This document shows, piece after piece, positions 1-7,029 of a stretch of DNA of 37,013 nt (position 1 is its first letter; each line of letters begins with the position of its first letter). This DNA is from an uncultured Merdimonas sp. (GTDB lineage Bacteria; Bacillota; Clostridia; Lachnospirales; Lachnospiraceae). Position numbers and translations under genes: made by a program. The DNA is taken from assembly GCA_944375745.1 (NCBI GenBank), contig CALWAV010000028.1:1-37013 (forward strand). Reading direction: 5' to 3'. The notes beneath the pieces are model-generated. The model was given only the letters and a program-made list of their open reading frames with translations, was not told the origin of the DNA and searched no databases.

Positions 1-231
1 GAGGCCATGTGGGTGTGGAACGATTACCTTCTGCCTACGCTGGTTCTGGATATTAAGAAATACAAGACGATTCCCATGCTGATCCAGTATTTCCGGGGAA
101 GTTACGGAAGAGTAGAGATGGGGCCGATGATGGCCTGCATCATGCTGACGGTGATTCCTATTGTCATTGTTTATCTTCTGGGACAGAAGCATATCATCAA
201 GGGAGTGGCAGCAGGAGCAGTAAAGGGGTAA
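1..231 (+). CDS. Carbohydrate ABC transporter permease, C-terminal part (MalG-type)
   Basis: The reading frame is open at the left edge of the window and ends with TAA at 229-231, so only the last 76 residues or so are present. They read like the end of an inner-membrane sugar ABC permease of the MalG class. A W-x-W-N-D/E-Y-L-L-P motif follows the EAA-loop region, then a short cytoplasmic stretch, then a final membrane helix (roughly MACIMLTVIPIVIVYLLG) and a basic tail. The partner genes (binding protein and first permease) would lie to the left. A LacI gene follows after 5 bp, and a MsmK-type ATPase and MalQ lie downstream, so an alpha-glucoside or maltodextrin substrate is likely. That substrate is an inference from neighbours. 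Confidence 0.85.
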   Translation, partial: EAMWVWNDYLLPTLVLDIKKYKTIPMLIQYFRGSYGRVEMGPMMACIMLTVIPIVIVYLLGQKHIIKGVAAGAVKG

Positions 232-236
232 ATTAT

Positions 237-1241
237 ATGACGATAAAAGACATTGCAAGAGAATCCGGGTATGCGGTGGGAACTGTTTCCCGTGTGCTGA
301 ACAACCGGCCGGATGTGTCAGAAAAGGCGCGCAAAAGGGTCATGGAAGTGGTGGAAAAATATAACTTCCGTCTAAACAACAACGCCAAGCATCTGAAGCA
401 GCAGGTAAGCAGCGGAATTGTGATCATTGTAAAGGGTTCCCAGAACATGCTGTTTGCGGCGATTGTGGAAAGACTGCAGCAGCTTATTGAAGAACGGGAT
501 TACGCCTTTCTGATTTACTATATCGGTGAGCAGGAAAATGAGGTGGAGCAGGGCTGGCAGATCTGCCGGGAACGCCATCCCAGCGGAATTCTCTTTCTCG
601 GAAGTGATCTGAAGTTTTTCCGGGAGAGTTTTTCCCAAATTTCCGTTCCCTGTGTGCTCGTGACCAACTCCGGGCAGGAGCTTGGCTTTGAGAATCTGTC
701 CAGTGTCAGCACCGATGACGAGGCGGCTGCCCAGGCGGCAGTGGAGCATCTGATATCTCTGGGACACAGGAAAATCGGAGTCCTGGGCGGCTGGATGGAG
801 AAATCGCGGGCGGCACACACCCGGTACACGGGCTGCGTCCGGGCGTTCGAGAAACATGGACTGCCCTTTTCCATGGAAAAGCAGTATGTGCCGGCTCTGT
901 TTGCAATGTCGGAAGGCTATGAAGCGATGGGACTCCTGCTTGACAGGATGCCGGATCTGACGGCTGTGTTTGCCATGGCAGATGTACTGGCTGTGGGCGC
1001 GATCCGGGCGGCCCGGGACAGAGGACTGCGTGTTCCGGAGGATGTGTCTGTGGTGGGCTTCGACGGAATCGAGCTGGGAAGCTATCTGACGCCCAGCCTC
1101 ACGACGATCCGCCAGGACCGGGAGCAAATCGCGGACCGGAGCGTGGAGCTTCTGCTCTCTCAGATAGAAAACCGGGTAAGTCCGGAGCATGAGCTGGTGC
1201 CCTTCCGGATTATCTCCGGGGAAAGTGTCCGGAAGCTTTAA
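237..1241 (+). CDS. LacI-family transcriptional regulator
   Basis: A 334-residue protein of standard LacI length. The N-terminal helix-turn-helix (residues 1-50) has the family pattern MTIKDIARESGYAVGTVSRV followed by LNNRPDVSEKARKRV. A periplasmic-binding-protein-like sugar-binding domain follows (about 60-330), with the usual HLISLGHRKIGVLGG and VSVVGFDGIELG segments. The ATG at 237 is preceded by AAAGGGG with about 8 nt spacing. It sits 5 bp after an ABC permease and 56 bp before the ATPase gene, so it is probably co-transcribed and controls this sugar-uptake operon. The effector is unknown. The operator is not in the window, because the operon promoter lies to the left. Confidence 0.93.
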   Translation: MTIKDIARESGYAVGTVSRVLNNRPDVSEKARKRVMEVVEKYNFRLNNNAKHLKQQVSSGIVIIVKGSQNMLFAAIVERLQQLIEERDYAFLIYYIGEQENEVEQGWQICRERHPSGILFLGSDLKFFRESFSQISVPCVLVTNSGQELGFENLSSVSTDDEAAAQAAVEHLISLGHRKIGVLGGWMEKSRAAHTRYTGCVRAFEKHGLPFSMEKQYVPALFAMSEGYEAMGLLLDRMPDLTAVFAMADVLAVGAIRAARDRGLRVPEDVSVVGFDGIELGSYLTPSLTTIRQDREQIADRSVELLLSQIENRVSPEHELVPFRIISGESVRKL

Positions 1242-1297
1242 AAAGACAGTTACAGTTTCTGTACGTCTGCGGCGCACAGAATAAGGAGGAAGAAACA

Positions 1298-2395
1298 ATG
1301 GCAAATATCACCTTTAAAAATGTGGTTAAAACATATGGAAATAATAATACGGTGATTCCCGATCTGAATCTGGAAATCAAAGATAAGGAGTTCATCGTGC
1401 TGGTAGGCCCCTCCGGCTGCGGAAAGTCTACGACCCTTCGGATGATCGCGGGACTGGAGGAGGTCACGGCCGGAGATCTGTATATCGGAGACAAACGGGT
1501 CAATGATGTTCCTCCCAAGAACAGGGACATCGCAATGGTATTTCAGAGCTACGCCCTGTATCCGCATATGACCGTTTATAAAAATATGGCTTTTGCGCTG
1601 GAGATGCGGAAAATTCCCAAGGATGAGATTGACAGAAAGGTCCGGGAGGCGGCTCATATACTGGAGCTTGACGAGTACTTGAACCGGAAGCCGAAGGAGC
1701 TGTCCGGCGGACAGAGACAGCGTGTGGCGCTGGGCCGGGCCATGGTCCGTGATCCTGCAGTGTTCCTGCTGGATGAGCCTTTGTCTAACCTGGATGCCAA
1801 GCTGCGTACCGAGATGAGAAGCCAGATTTCGGCTCTTCACAAGAGGCTTCAGACCACCTTTGTCTATGTCACCCATGACCAGACAGAGGCCATGACCATG
1901 GGCGACCGGATTGTGGTCATGAAGGATGGTATCATACAGCAGGTGGATACGCCCCAGAATCTGTACAACTATCCCTGCAATAAGTTTGTGGCAGGCTTTA
2001 TCGGATCGCCGCAGATGAATTTCCTGGAGGCAGTTGTGGAAAAAGAAGACGGCGGCTATGTGTTGGTATTCGGCCAGAACCGGATTCCGCTTGTGAAGCC
2101 GGAGCTTGAACCCTATGTGGGAAAGAAGGTTATCTTCGGCATTCGTCCGGAGGACATCCATGCAGAGGAATCCTTCCTGTCCATTTCCGCAGGCTCCAAT
2201 GTGGAAGCAAAGGTAGACCTGGCGGAAATGATGGGTTCGGAGATTTATCTGTATCTTACCTGCAACGGACAGAAGCTGGTGGCCCGCGTGCCCTCCCGTA
2301 CCGGAATCCGGGCGGACGACGACGCAAGGCTGGCTTTGGACGCCAACAAAATTCATGTATTTGATATGGAGACAGAAAAAATTATCTGCCATTAG
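1298..2395 (+). CDS. Sugar ABC transporter ATP-binding protein (MsmK/UgpC type)
   Basis: A 365-residue ATPase of the MalK/MsmK/UgpC group that powers carbohydrate importers from the cytoplasmic face. Visible motifs are Walker A GPSGCGKST (about residue 38), the Q-loop region FQSYALYPHMT, the signature LSGGQRQRVALGRAMVR, Walker B with DEPLSNLD, and the switch histidine in YVTHDQTEA. Residues about 236-360 form the regulatory OB/TOBE domain typical of this group and absent from minimal ABC ATPases. GGAGG lies about 9 nt before the ATG. Its position between a sugar permease/LacI pair and malQ fits import of alpha-glucosides. In Firmicutes such ATPases are often shared between several importers. 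Confidence 0.93.
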   Translation: MANITFKNVVKTYGNNNTVIPDLNLEIKDKEFIVLVGPSGCGKSTTLRMIAGLEEVTAGDLYIGDKRVNDVPPKNRDIAMVFQSYALYPHMTVYKNMAFALEMRKIPKDEIDRKVREAAHILELDEYLNRKPKELSGGQRQRVALGRAMVRDPAVFLLDEPLSNLDAKLRTEMRSQISALHKRLQTTFVYVTHDQTEAMTMGDRIVVMKDGIIQQVDTPQNLYNYPCNKFVAGFIGSPQMNFLEAVVEKEDGGYVLVFGQNRIPLVKPELEPYVGKKVIFGIRPEDIHAEESFLSISAGSNVEAKVDLAEMMGSEIYLYLTCNGQKLVARVPSRTGIRADDDARLALDANKIHVFDMETEKIICH

Positions 2396-2414
2396 GGGAA
2401 GGGCGTGATACGAT

Positions 2415-3896
2415 TTGAGAAGCAGTGGAATACTGATGCACCTCTCTTCCCTGCCTTCGCCCCACGGGATCGGAAGTATGGGGGAGCCTGCCCGGCGGTT
2501 TGCTGATTTCCTGAAGCAGGCCGGGCAGAGTTACTGGCAGCTGCTTCCGGTCTGCCCCACAAGCTATGGGGATTCTCCCTACCAGTCCTTTTCCACCTAT
2601 GCAGGCAACCCATATTTTATTGATCTGGATGAGCTGGAGGAAGAAGGATATCTGAAGCGGGAAGAGTATGAGAAAACAGACTGGGAGTGCGAGCCGGATA
2701 AAATCAATTACGGCGCGCTTTATGAGAAACGCTATCCGGTGCTGAAAAAGGCGGCAGAGCGCTTCCGGGCGGACTCTCCCGGAGATTATGAGACATTCTG
2801 CCGGGGAAATGCCCGCTGGCTGGATGATTACGCCTGCTTTATGGCCCTGAAGGACGCCCACGGCGGAGCGCCCTGGTACAATTGGGAGCCTCCGCTTCGG
2901 AACCGGGAAGAGCAGGCGCTTAAAGAGGCGGCCGCGCGCTATGGAGATCAGATAGAGTTCTGGAAAATCTGCCAGTATCTGTTCTTCCGCCAGTGGAAGG
3001 CGCTGCGGGAATATGTGAACGGCCGCGGAATACGGATTATCGGAGATCTGCCCATCTATGTGTCTCTGGACAGCGTGGACGTGTGGGCTCATCCGGAGCT
3101 CTTTCAACTGGATGAGAATAAGGTGCCCCGGGAAGTATCGGGATGTCCGCCCGACGGTTTTTCCGCAGACGGACAGCTCTGGGGAAACCCATTGTTTGAC
3201 TGGGAGTACATGGCCGGGGACGGCTATTCCTGGTGGGCGGACCGGATCGGATACCTCTGCCGGGTCTACGACGTGCTGCGGATCGACCATTTCCGGGGCT
3301 TTGATTCCTACTATGCGATTCCCTATGGAAGAAAGGACGCCAGGGAAGGCCGCTGGAGAGAAGGTCCGGGCATCGAGCTGTTCCGGGCGGTGGAAGAAAA
3401 GATCGGACGGCAGCCCATCATCGCGGAGGACCTGGGATATCTGACGGATTCGGTGCGGAAGCTTCTTGCGGACAGCGGATTTCCGGGAATGAAGGTTATG
3501 GAGTTTGCCTTTGACAGCAGAGACGGAAGCGGTTCCGAATATCTGCCCCACAACTTCATCCGCCACTGTGTGGCCTACACGGGAACCCATGACAACGATA
3601 CGATTCTTGGCTGGGCATCAGCTGTCAGCCCGGAAGACTTCAGGCGCGCGGCAGCGTATCTGAGGCTTACGCGGGAGGAAGGATATCACTGGGGCATGAT
3701 GCGGGCTCTCTGGGCCAGCGTCGCGGATCTGACCATCATTCAGGCCCAGGACCTGCTGGGACTTGGAAGCGAGGCGCGGATGAATACTCCGTCCACTGTG
3801 GGAACCAACTGGCTGTGGCGGGCTCTGCCCGGAAGCTTTACGGAAGAGCTGGCCGGAAGGCTGCGGCATGAGATGGAGATTTATGAGAGACTGTAA
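2415..3896 (+). CDS. malQ: 4-alpha-glucanotransferase (amylomaltase)
   Basis: A 493-residue GH77 enzyme that transfers alpha-1,4-glucan segments between maltooligosaccharides, releasing glucose and lengthening chains in the cytoplasm. The N-terminus (GILMHLSSLPSPHGIGSMG) and the motifs PIYVSLDSVDVWAHP, RIDHFRGFDSYYAIP (nucleophile Asp), AEDLG (acid/base Glu) and YTGTHDNDT are all present, so it should be active. The start is TTG: the frame is closed by TGA at 2406-2408, and an AGGGGAAGGG ribosome site precedes it at 2394-2403. It begins 19 bp after the ATPase gene and is almost certainly the last gene of the maltodextrin operon. Confidence 0.95.
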   Translation: MRSSGILMHLSSLPSPHGIGSMGEPARRFADFLKQAGQSYWQLLPVCPTSYGDSPYQSFSTYAGNPYFIDLDELEEEGYLKREEYEKTDWECEPDKINYGALYEKRYPVLKKAAERFRADSPGDYETFCRGNARWLDDYACFMALKDAHGGAPWYNWEPPLRNREEQALKEAAARYGDQIEFWKICQYLFFRQWKALREYVNGRGIRIIGDLPIYVSLDSVDVWAHPELFQLDENKVPREVSGCPPDGFSADGQLWGNPLFDWEYMAGDGYSWWADRIGYLCRVYDVLRIDHFRGFDSYYAIPYGRKDAREGRWREGPGIELFRAVEEKIGRQPIIAEDLGYLTDSVRKLLADSGFPGMKVMEFAFDSRDGSGSEYLPHNFIRHCVAYTGTHDNDTILGWASAVSPEDFRRAAAYLRLTREEGYHWGMMRALWASVADLTIIQAQDLLGLGSEARMNTPSTVGTNWLWRALPGSFTEELAGRLRHEMEIYERL

Positions 3897-3921
3897 ATGA
3901 AGAAACGGGTAACTGTTCAAT

Positions 3922-4003
3922 AGAGACTGCCATTGAGAGACTGTCATTTTGCGGCGCAGAAAGGAATTTGCCGGTCCGCGGAAAAATGGCAGTCTCTTTT
4001 TGT
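3922..4003. terminator. Terminator after malQ with two alternative 5' arms
   Basis: The right arm AATGGCAGTCTCT (3985-3997), followed by TTTTGTG, can pair with a perfect upstream copy, AGAGACTGCCATT (3922-3934), or with a near copy, AGAGACTGTCATTTT (from about 3938), which pairs through one G-U. The T-run follows on the plus strand, so it ends the malQ operon. It may also stop read-through from the convergent membrane-protein gene. Confidence 0.7.
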
Positions 4004-4022
4004 GTGAAGGGAGATTTCAATT

Positions 4023-4973
4023 TCATCCGGCTTTGGCAGCTGAGGACCGGGAAAAGCGGCGGGACAGGAAGCGGGAACATACATGGATGAGCCCCGCGCC
4101 TGTGAGAATCAGGCACAGATAAAGAATTATCTCCGGTCCCCTTCCGAACCGGCCTGCGATGCTGCGGAGTATCACCTGGGTGGACGGCTCCCAGGGGCTG
4201 ATATAAAACATATCGATGGTGCCTCTGGTATGGAGCAGGCAGTTCAGAAGCTCTGCGATGACGGCCAGCAGAAGAAAGAGAAGGGCGGGCGGCACAAAGC
4301 TTTTCAGAGATTTTCCAAAGGAGAAGGAATTCGGCTCTGCCGAAAGTTCAGGCTTCACTGCAGGTTTGTTCGCCGGCGATTTGTTCACCGCAGGTTTGTG
4401 CACCGCCTGTTTGTTCACGGCAGACCTGCGGGAGCTGCCTGAAACAGATTTGCGGGCACTGCCTGAAAAATGCAGGAAAAGCCCCAGAAAGATCATGATA
4501 AAGTGCCAGAGATAGCTGTGCAGCGTCAGCACGGGGAGCGCGTACTGCATGCCTGTCTGGTCCGCGAAGGCAAAGACGCCCGCCAGCAGTCCGAAGTCCG
4601 CAAGGAAGTCTGTGAAGGTCCGGATAATGAGGGCGCGCACCTGAGGGTTCCCGGAGCTGCTGTCCGGGACTGCGCTGTAGATATCTTTGGGGGCTTTCAT
4701 TTTCTGCGCAGCCCTGGGGCGGCTCTGGCCTGCCAGAAGAAGCTGCCGCAGAGGCAGCAGGTAGAGGGGCATGCTGCAGAGCTGGAAAGGAAAATACCAC
4801 CAAAGATAGGAACCGCTGTTTCCGGCGGTCAGCAAAAGCTGCTTCCACGCCTCGGAGAGCGGGAGCAGGACGGCGAGAATATTCAGCAGAAGATTCTGTT
4901 TTGGCTTCGCCAGGCGGCTGGCCGCGAAAGCGGCCAGCGCGGAGAGGAGAAAGCCGGTCAGGAAGATGAGCAT
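4023..4973 (-). CDS. YwaF-like (TIGR02206-type) integral membrane protein
   Basis: A hydrophobic protein of about 316 residues with about six or seven predicted membrane helices. They begin at MLIFLTGFLLSALAAFAASR and include NLLLNILAVLLPL, the YLWWYFPFQLCSMPLYLLPL block and a late FVPPALLFLLLAVIAELLNC helix. The W-Y-F-P-F-x-L-C-S-x-P-L-Y-L-L-P pattern is typical of the YwaF/TIGR02206 family, whose function is not known. I chose the ATG at 4971-4973 because AAGAGGT lies 6 nt before it; the frame extends upstream to 5066 without another good ribosome site. A basic loop around residue 190 holds a Lys-Pro-Ala-Val-Asn 5-residue tandem repeat that looks like an expanded minisatellite. The family call is from pattern memory, not a search. 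Confidence 0.7.
   Translation of the reverse strand: MLIFLTGFLLSALAAFAASRLAKPKQNLLLNILAVLLPLSEAWKQLLLTAGNSGSYLWWYFPFQLCSMPLYLLPLRQLLLAGQSRPRAAQKMKAPKDIYSAVPDSSSGNPQVRALIIRTFTDFLADFGLLAGVFAFADQTGMQYALPVLTLHSYLWHFIMIFLGLFLHFSGSARKSVSGSSRRSAVNKQAVHKPAVNKSPANKPAVKPELSAEPNSFSFGKSLKSFVPPALLFLLLAVIAELLNCLLHTRGTIDMFYISPWEPSTQVILRSIAGRFGRGPEIILYLCLILTGAGLIHVCSRFLSRRFSRSSAAKAG
4357..4431 (-). repeat. Tandem 15-bp repeat inside the YwaF-like gene
   Basis: About five imperfect 15-bp units (plus-strand form close to AGGTTTGTTCACCGC) lie head to tail and encode about five copies of a degenerate (A/S)-V-N-K-x pentapeptide in a cytoplasmic-looking loop. Because 15 is a multiple of three, copy changes would keep the reading frame. 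Confidence 0.75.
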
Positions 4974-5129
4974 GGGATGGACCTCTTTTCGTGCGGTATG
5001 TCCCCCCTCAATTGACAAGAGAGAGGAGTGTATTCTTGTTAACTGAAATCGAATATAGTATAACATATACAGGGAGGCAACAAGAGAGGATTTGAATGCA
5101 TTGGATATGAGAATAGAAAAATAAAACTC

Positions 5130-5558
5130 TTGATATACCTTTTAGTTTGTCTGCCTAATCGAAGCATGGCGGTTTCTGCGCAAATGGAGTTGACGTTTAT
5201 ACCTGCAGATAGTGAAAGTCAATTATCGGAGGAGAAAAGTCAATTATCGAAGGAGAAAAGTCAATTATCAAAAGAAAAAACATTTTCGGAAATTGAAGTT
5301 GAAGATAAAGAGCTGGGAGCTTTTAAAAGATATGTACAGCAAAAGGCGGATAACGAATTCCGTAATAATACGATTGAAAAGGTGCTTAAACTTTTTTCGC
5401 GCTATCGATACGAATATAGCTTCAATCGAAGGAATATTGCGGATTTATTTTCCATATCAGAAAATGGCGCATCTGCTTTCCTGAAAAAGTTTATTGATAA
5501 AGGCATTATCGGTAAAAGGAAGAAAGATGAATATTATTTTATTAATCCTGAAGGATAG
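5130..5558 (+). pseudogene. AT-rich remnant: C-terminal winged-helix part of an AlbA_2/ATP-binding regulator-like protein
   Basis: An open frame of 142 codons (TTG at 5130; the ATG at 5166 is an alternative) with no convincing ribosome site, much more AT-rich than its neighbours. Residues about 30-50 hold a SQLSKEK repeat in three copies, followed by an amphipathic segment. A C-terminal winged-helix-like domain has the shape RNIADLFSISENGASAFLKK, then FIDKGIIGKRKK, then YYFINPEG. This tail resembles the C-terminus of Schlafen AlbA_2/HATPase_c_4 type proteins, from which the ATP-binding and AlbA parts would be missing. I infer a decayed, horizontally acquired gene. It could instead be a small functional DNA-binding protein. 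The upstream frame is open only back to the TAA at 5061. Confidence 0.45.
5217..5279 (+). repeat. Three tandem 21-bp repeats
   Basis: Three consecutive 21-bp units at 5217-5237, 5238-5258 and 5259-5279 begin AGTCAATTATC and differ at only a few positions. The third is the most diverged and A-rich. In frame they encode three SQLS(K/E)EK heptapeptides. Such Ser-Gln-Leu heptads are a hypervariable linker in AlbA_2-type proteins, which supports the assignment of the surrounding remnant. Confidence 0.85.
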
Positions 5559-5602
5559 AATCAGTCAGGTACTTTTTGGAAACCCTCCATAATTTTCATG
5601 GC

Positions 5603-5666
5603 GTATAAAAATCCTCCATTTACAGAATACTATTTCCAGAATTGAAAAAGCACTGTAAATGGAGGA
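5603..5666 (+). promoter_or_regulatory. spoVT promoter region with 14-bp perfect inverted repeat over the Shine-Dalgarno
   Basis: TCCTCCATTTACAG (5612-5625) and CTGTAAATGGAGGA (5653-5666) are exact inverse copies with 27 bp between them, and the right arm contains the spoVT ribosome site GGAGG. A sigma-G-like promoter can be drawn with GTATA at 5603-5607 and AATACTA at 5626-5632 (spacer 18). The left arm would then fall between -35 and -10, making the repeat a DNA operator. If transcription starts further upstream, it would instead be an RNA hairpin hiding the ribosome site. Confidence 0.5.
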
Positions 5667-5674
5667 ATATTTTT

Positions 5675-6223
5675 ATGAAAGCTACAGGAATTGTCAGGAG
5701 GATCGACGACCTTGGCCGCGTCGTGATCCCTAAGGAAATCCGCCGAACGCTCCGTATCCGGGAAGGAGATCCGCTGGAAATCTTTACAGACCGGGAAGGA
5801 GAAATCATCTTAAAAAAATACTCTCCCATCGGAGAGCTGGGAACCTTTGCGAAGCAGTACGCGGAGAGTCTGGTCCAGGTATCCGGGCTGATGGTCTGCA
5901 TCACGGATCGGGACGCGGTAATCGCGGCTGCGGGCGGTGCCAAAAAGGATTACATGGGAAAGGCAGTCAGCCAGGAACTGGAGGATGCCATCCAGGAGCG
6001 GGAGAATATTCAGGCATCAGCTGGAGAAAGAAAGTATGTGCGCCTGATTGACGAGGATCTGGAAGACTGCTTTGCCGAAACCATCTGCCCGATTATATGC
6101 GAGGGCGATGCTATCGGAGCAGTGGCTCTGTTCAGCCGGGATCCGAAGGCAAAAATGGGCGAGACCGAGCAGAAGCTGGCTCTGGCCGCCGCCAACTTTC
6201 TCGGGCGGCAGATGGAGCAGTAA
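5675..6223 (+). CDS. spoVT: Stage V sporulation protein T (AbrB-GAF regulator)
   Basis: A 182-residue protein matching SpoVT in length and layout. Residues 1-45 form the AbrB swapped-hairpin DNA-binding domain (MKATGIVRRIDDLGRVVIPK then EIRRTLRIREGDPLEIF), and residues about 55-180 form a GAF-like domain (AESLVQVSGLMVCITDRDAV ... ICEGDAIGAVALFS). SpoVT tunes forespore sigma-G genes late in sporulation in Bacillus and is widely kept in sporulating Clostridia. The start at 5675 is set by GGAGG at 5661-5665. The longer frame from 5642 lacks a ribosome site and would run through the inverted repeat. It is monocistronic, ending at a strong terminator. B. subtilis SpoVT represses itself, and the inverted repeat at the start fits that. 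Confidence 0.95.
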   Translation: MKATGIVRRIDDLGRVVIPKEIRRTLRIREGDPLEIFTDREGEIILKKYSPIGELGTFAKQYAESLVQVSGLMVCITDRDAVIAAAGGAKKDYMGKAVSQELEDAIQERENIQASAGERKYVRLIDEDLEDCFAETICPIICEGDAIGAVALFSRDPKAKMGETEQKLALAAANFLGRQMEQ

Positions 6224-6235
6224 AAAGAAAAAATG

Positions 6236-6282
6236 ATTCCCTCATTCCGGACAGCCGGCGGAATGGGGGAATTTATTTTTTT
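6236..6282 (+). terminator. Rho-independent terminator after spoVT
   Basis: ATTCCCTCATTCCG (6236-6249) pairs with CGGAATGGGGGAAT (6259-6272), a 14-bp stem with one G-U pair and a 9-nt loop. It is followed directly by TTATTTTTTT. Confidence 0.9.
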
Positions 6283-6366
6283 AGCTGTTTGTGGTACATT
6301 TAAAGAAAGCAGAAAAATGAACCGAAACGAAAACGGGGAATAAAATAAAAGACAGGAGATGCCTGT

Positions 6367-6921
6367 ATGCTTACATGGGAAGAAATCGAGCAGCATGTGA
6401 ATCGCTGCACAGCCTGTCCTCTCTGCCGGACCAGGAAACATCCGGTGATGGGACGGGGCGATCACAAGGGAAAACTGATGCTGGTGGCGGAGGCGCCGGG
6501 CGGCCAGGAGGATCTGGCCGGAGTTACTTTCGTGGGTCCGGCGGGGAAGGTGCTGGACGAGCTTCTTGCTTCTGTGGAAATACGCCGGGAGGATATTTAT
6601 ATTACCAATATTCTGAAATGCCATCCGCCTGGCAACCGGGACCCGCTGGAGCAGGAAAAGGAAGTCTGCATGCCGTATCTGAAATATGAGACGTACCTGA
6701 TGAAGCCCCGGGTTATCGTATGCCTGGGAAGGGTGGCAGCCCAGAGACTGATTGCTCCGGATTACCGGATTACCAGACAGCATGGGACCTGGGTAGAGAG
6801 AAAGAACTGCTTTCTGACTGCTGCATATCATCCGTCAGCTTTGCTTCGGGATCCTTCCAAGATGGAGGATGGGAGACGGGATTTCCAGATAATTCGTCAA
6901 AAGCTGATGGAACTGGGCTGA
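6367..6921 (+). CDS. Uracil-DNA glycosylase, family 4 (4Fe-4S)
   Basis: A 184-residue enzyme that excises uracil from DNA at deaminated cytosines. Four cysteines at 14, 17, 85 and 101 give the C-x2-C ... C-x15-C pattern of the iron-sulfur-bound family 4 enzymes. The active-site motif is AEAPGGQED (residues 41-49, a variant of GEAPG-x-x-E-D) and the second motif is HPSALLRDP (His155). The ribosome site AGGAG lies inside a small ACAGG-agatg-CCTGT palindrome just before the ATG. It stands alone between the spoVT terminator and a convergent hydrolase gene. A few family 4 enzymes have other roles, but the motifs fit plain UDG. Confidence 0.93.
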   Translation: MLTWEEIEQHVNRCTACPLCRTRKHPVMGRGDHKGKLMLVAEAPGGQEDLAGVTFVGPAGKVLDELLASVEIRREDIYITNILKCHPPGNRDPLEQEKEVCMPYLKYETYLMKPRVIVCLGRVAAQRLIAPDYRITRQHGTWVERKNCFLTAAYHPSALLRDPSKMEDGRRDFQIIRQKLMELG

Positions 6922-6990
6922 TAAGGGAAAATGTCTTTAGGGAATGGCGGATATGCCGCCCGGAGAATGAAAATTGAGAAGAGAATTTTG

Positions 6991-7026
6991 AAGGGGCAGC
7001 ACGGAGAATGCGCTGCCCTTTGTGTA
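6991..7026. terminator. Convergent-gene terminator
   Basis: AAGGGGCAGC (6991-7000) pairs with GCTGCCCTTT (7012-7021) around an 11-nt loop, between the ends of the UDG gene and the oppositely oriented hydrolase. The T-run on either side is short, so efficiency is uncertain. Confidence 0.6.
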
Positions 7027-7029
7027 AGC

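Noticed and set aside
1250-2392. 380-codon minus-strand frame opposite the ABC ATPase gene
   Set aside because: Antisense shadow; the plus-strand product has every ABC ATPase motif.
4974-5066. Longer N-terminus for the YwaF-like protein (start at 5066)
   Set aside because: No ribosome site, and the extra residues are not hydrophobic like the family start; the ATG at 4973 has AAGAGGT at good spacing.
5091-5125. Tiny frames after GAGAGG at about 5085-5090
   Set aside because: They stop after 4 to 6 codons in an AT-rich stretch; no support.
6355-6369. ACAGG-agatg-CCTGT palindrome over the UDG ribosome site as a riboregulator
   Set aside because: Only 5-bp arms and a 5-nt loop; too weak to claim without conservation.
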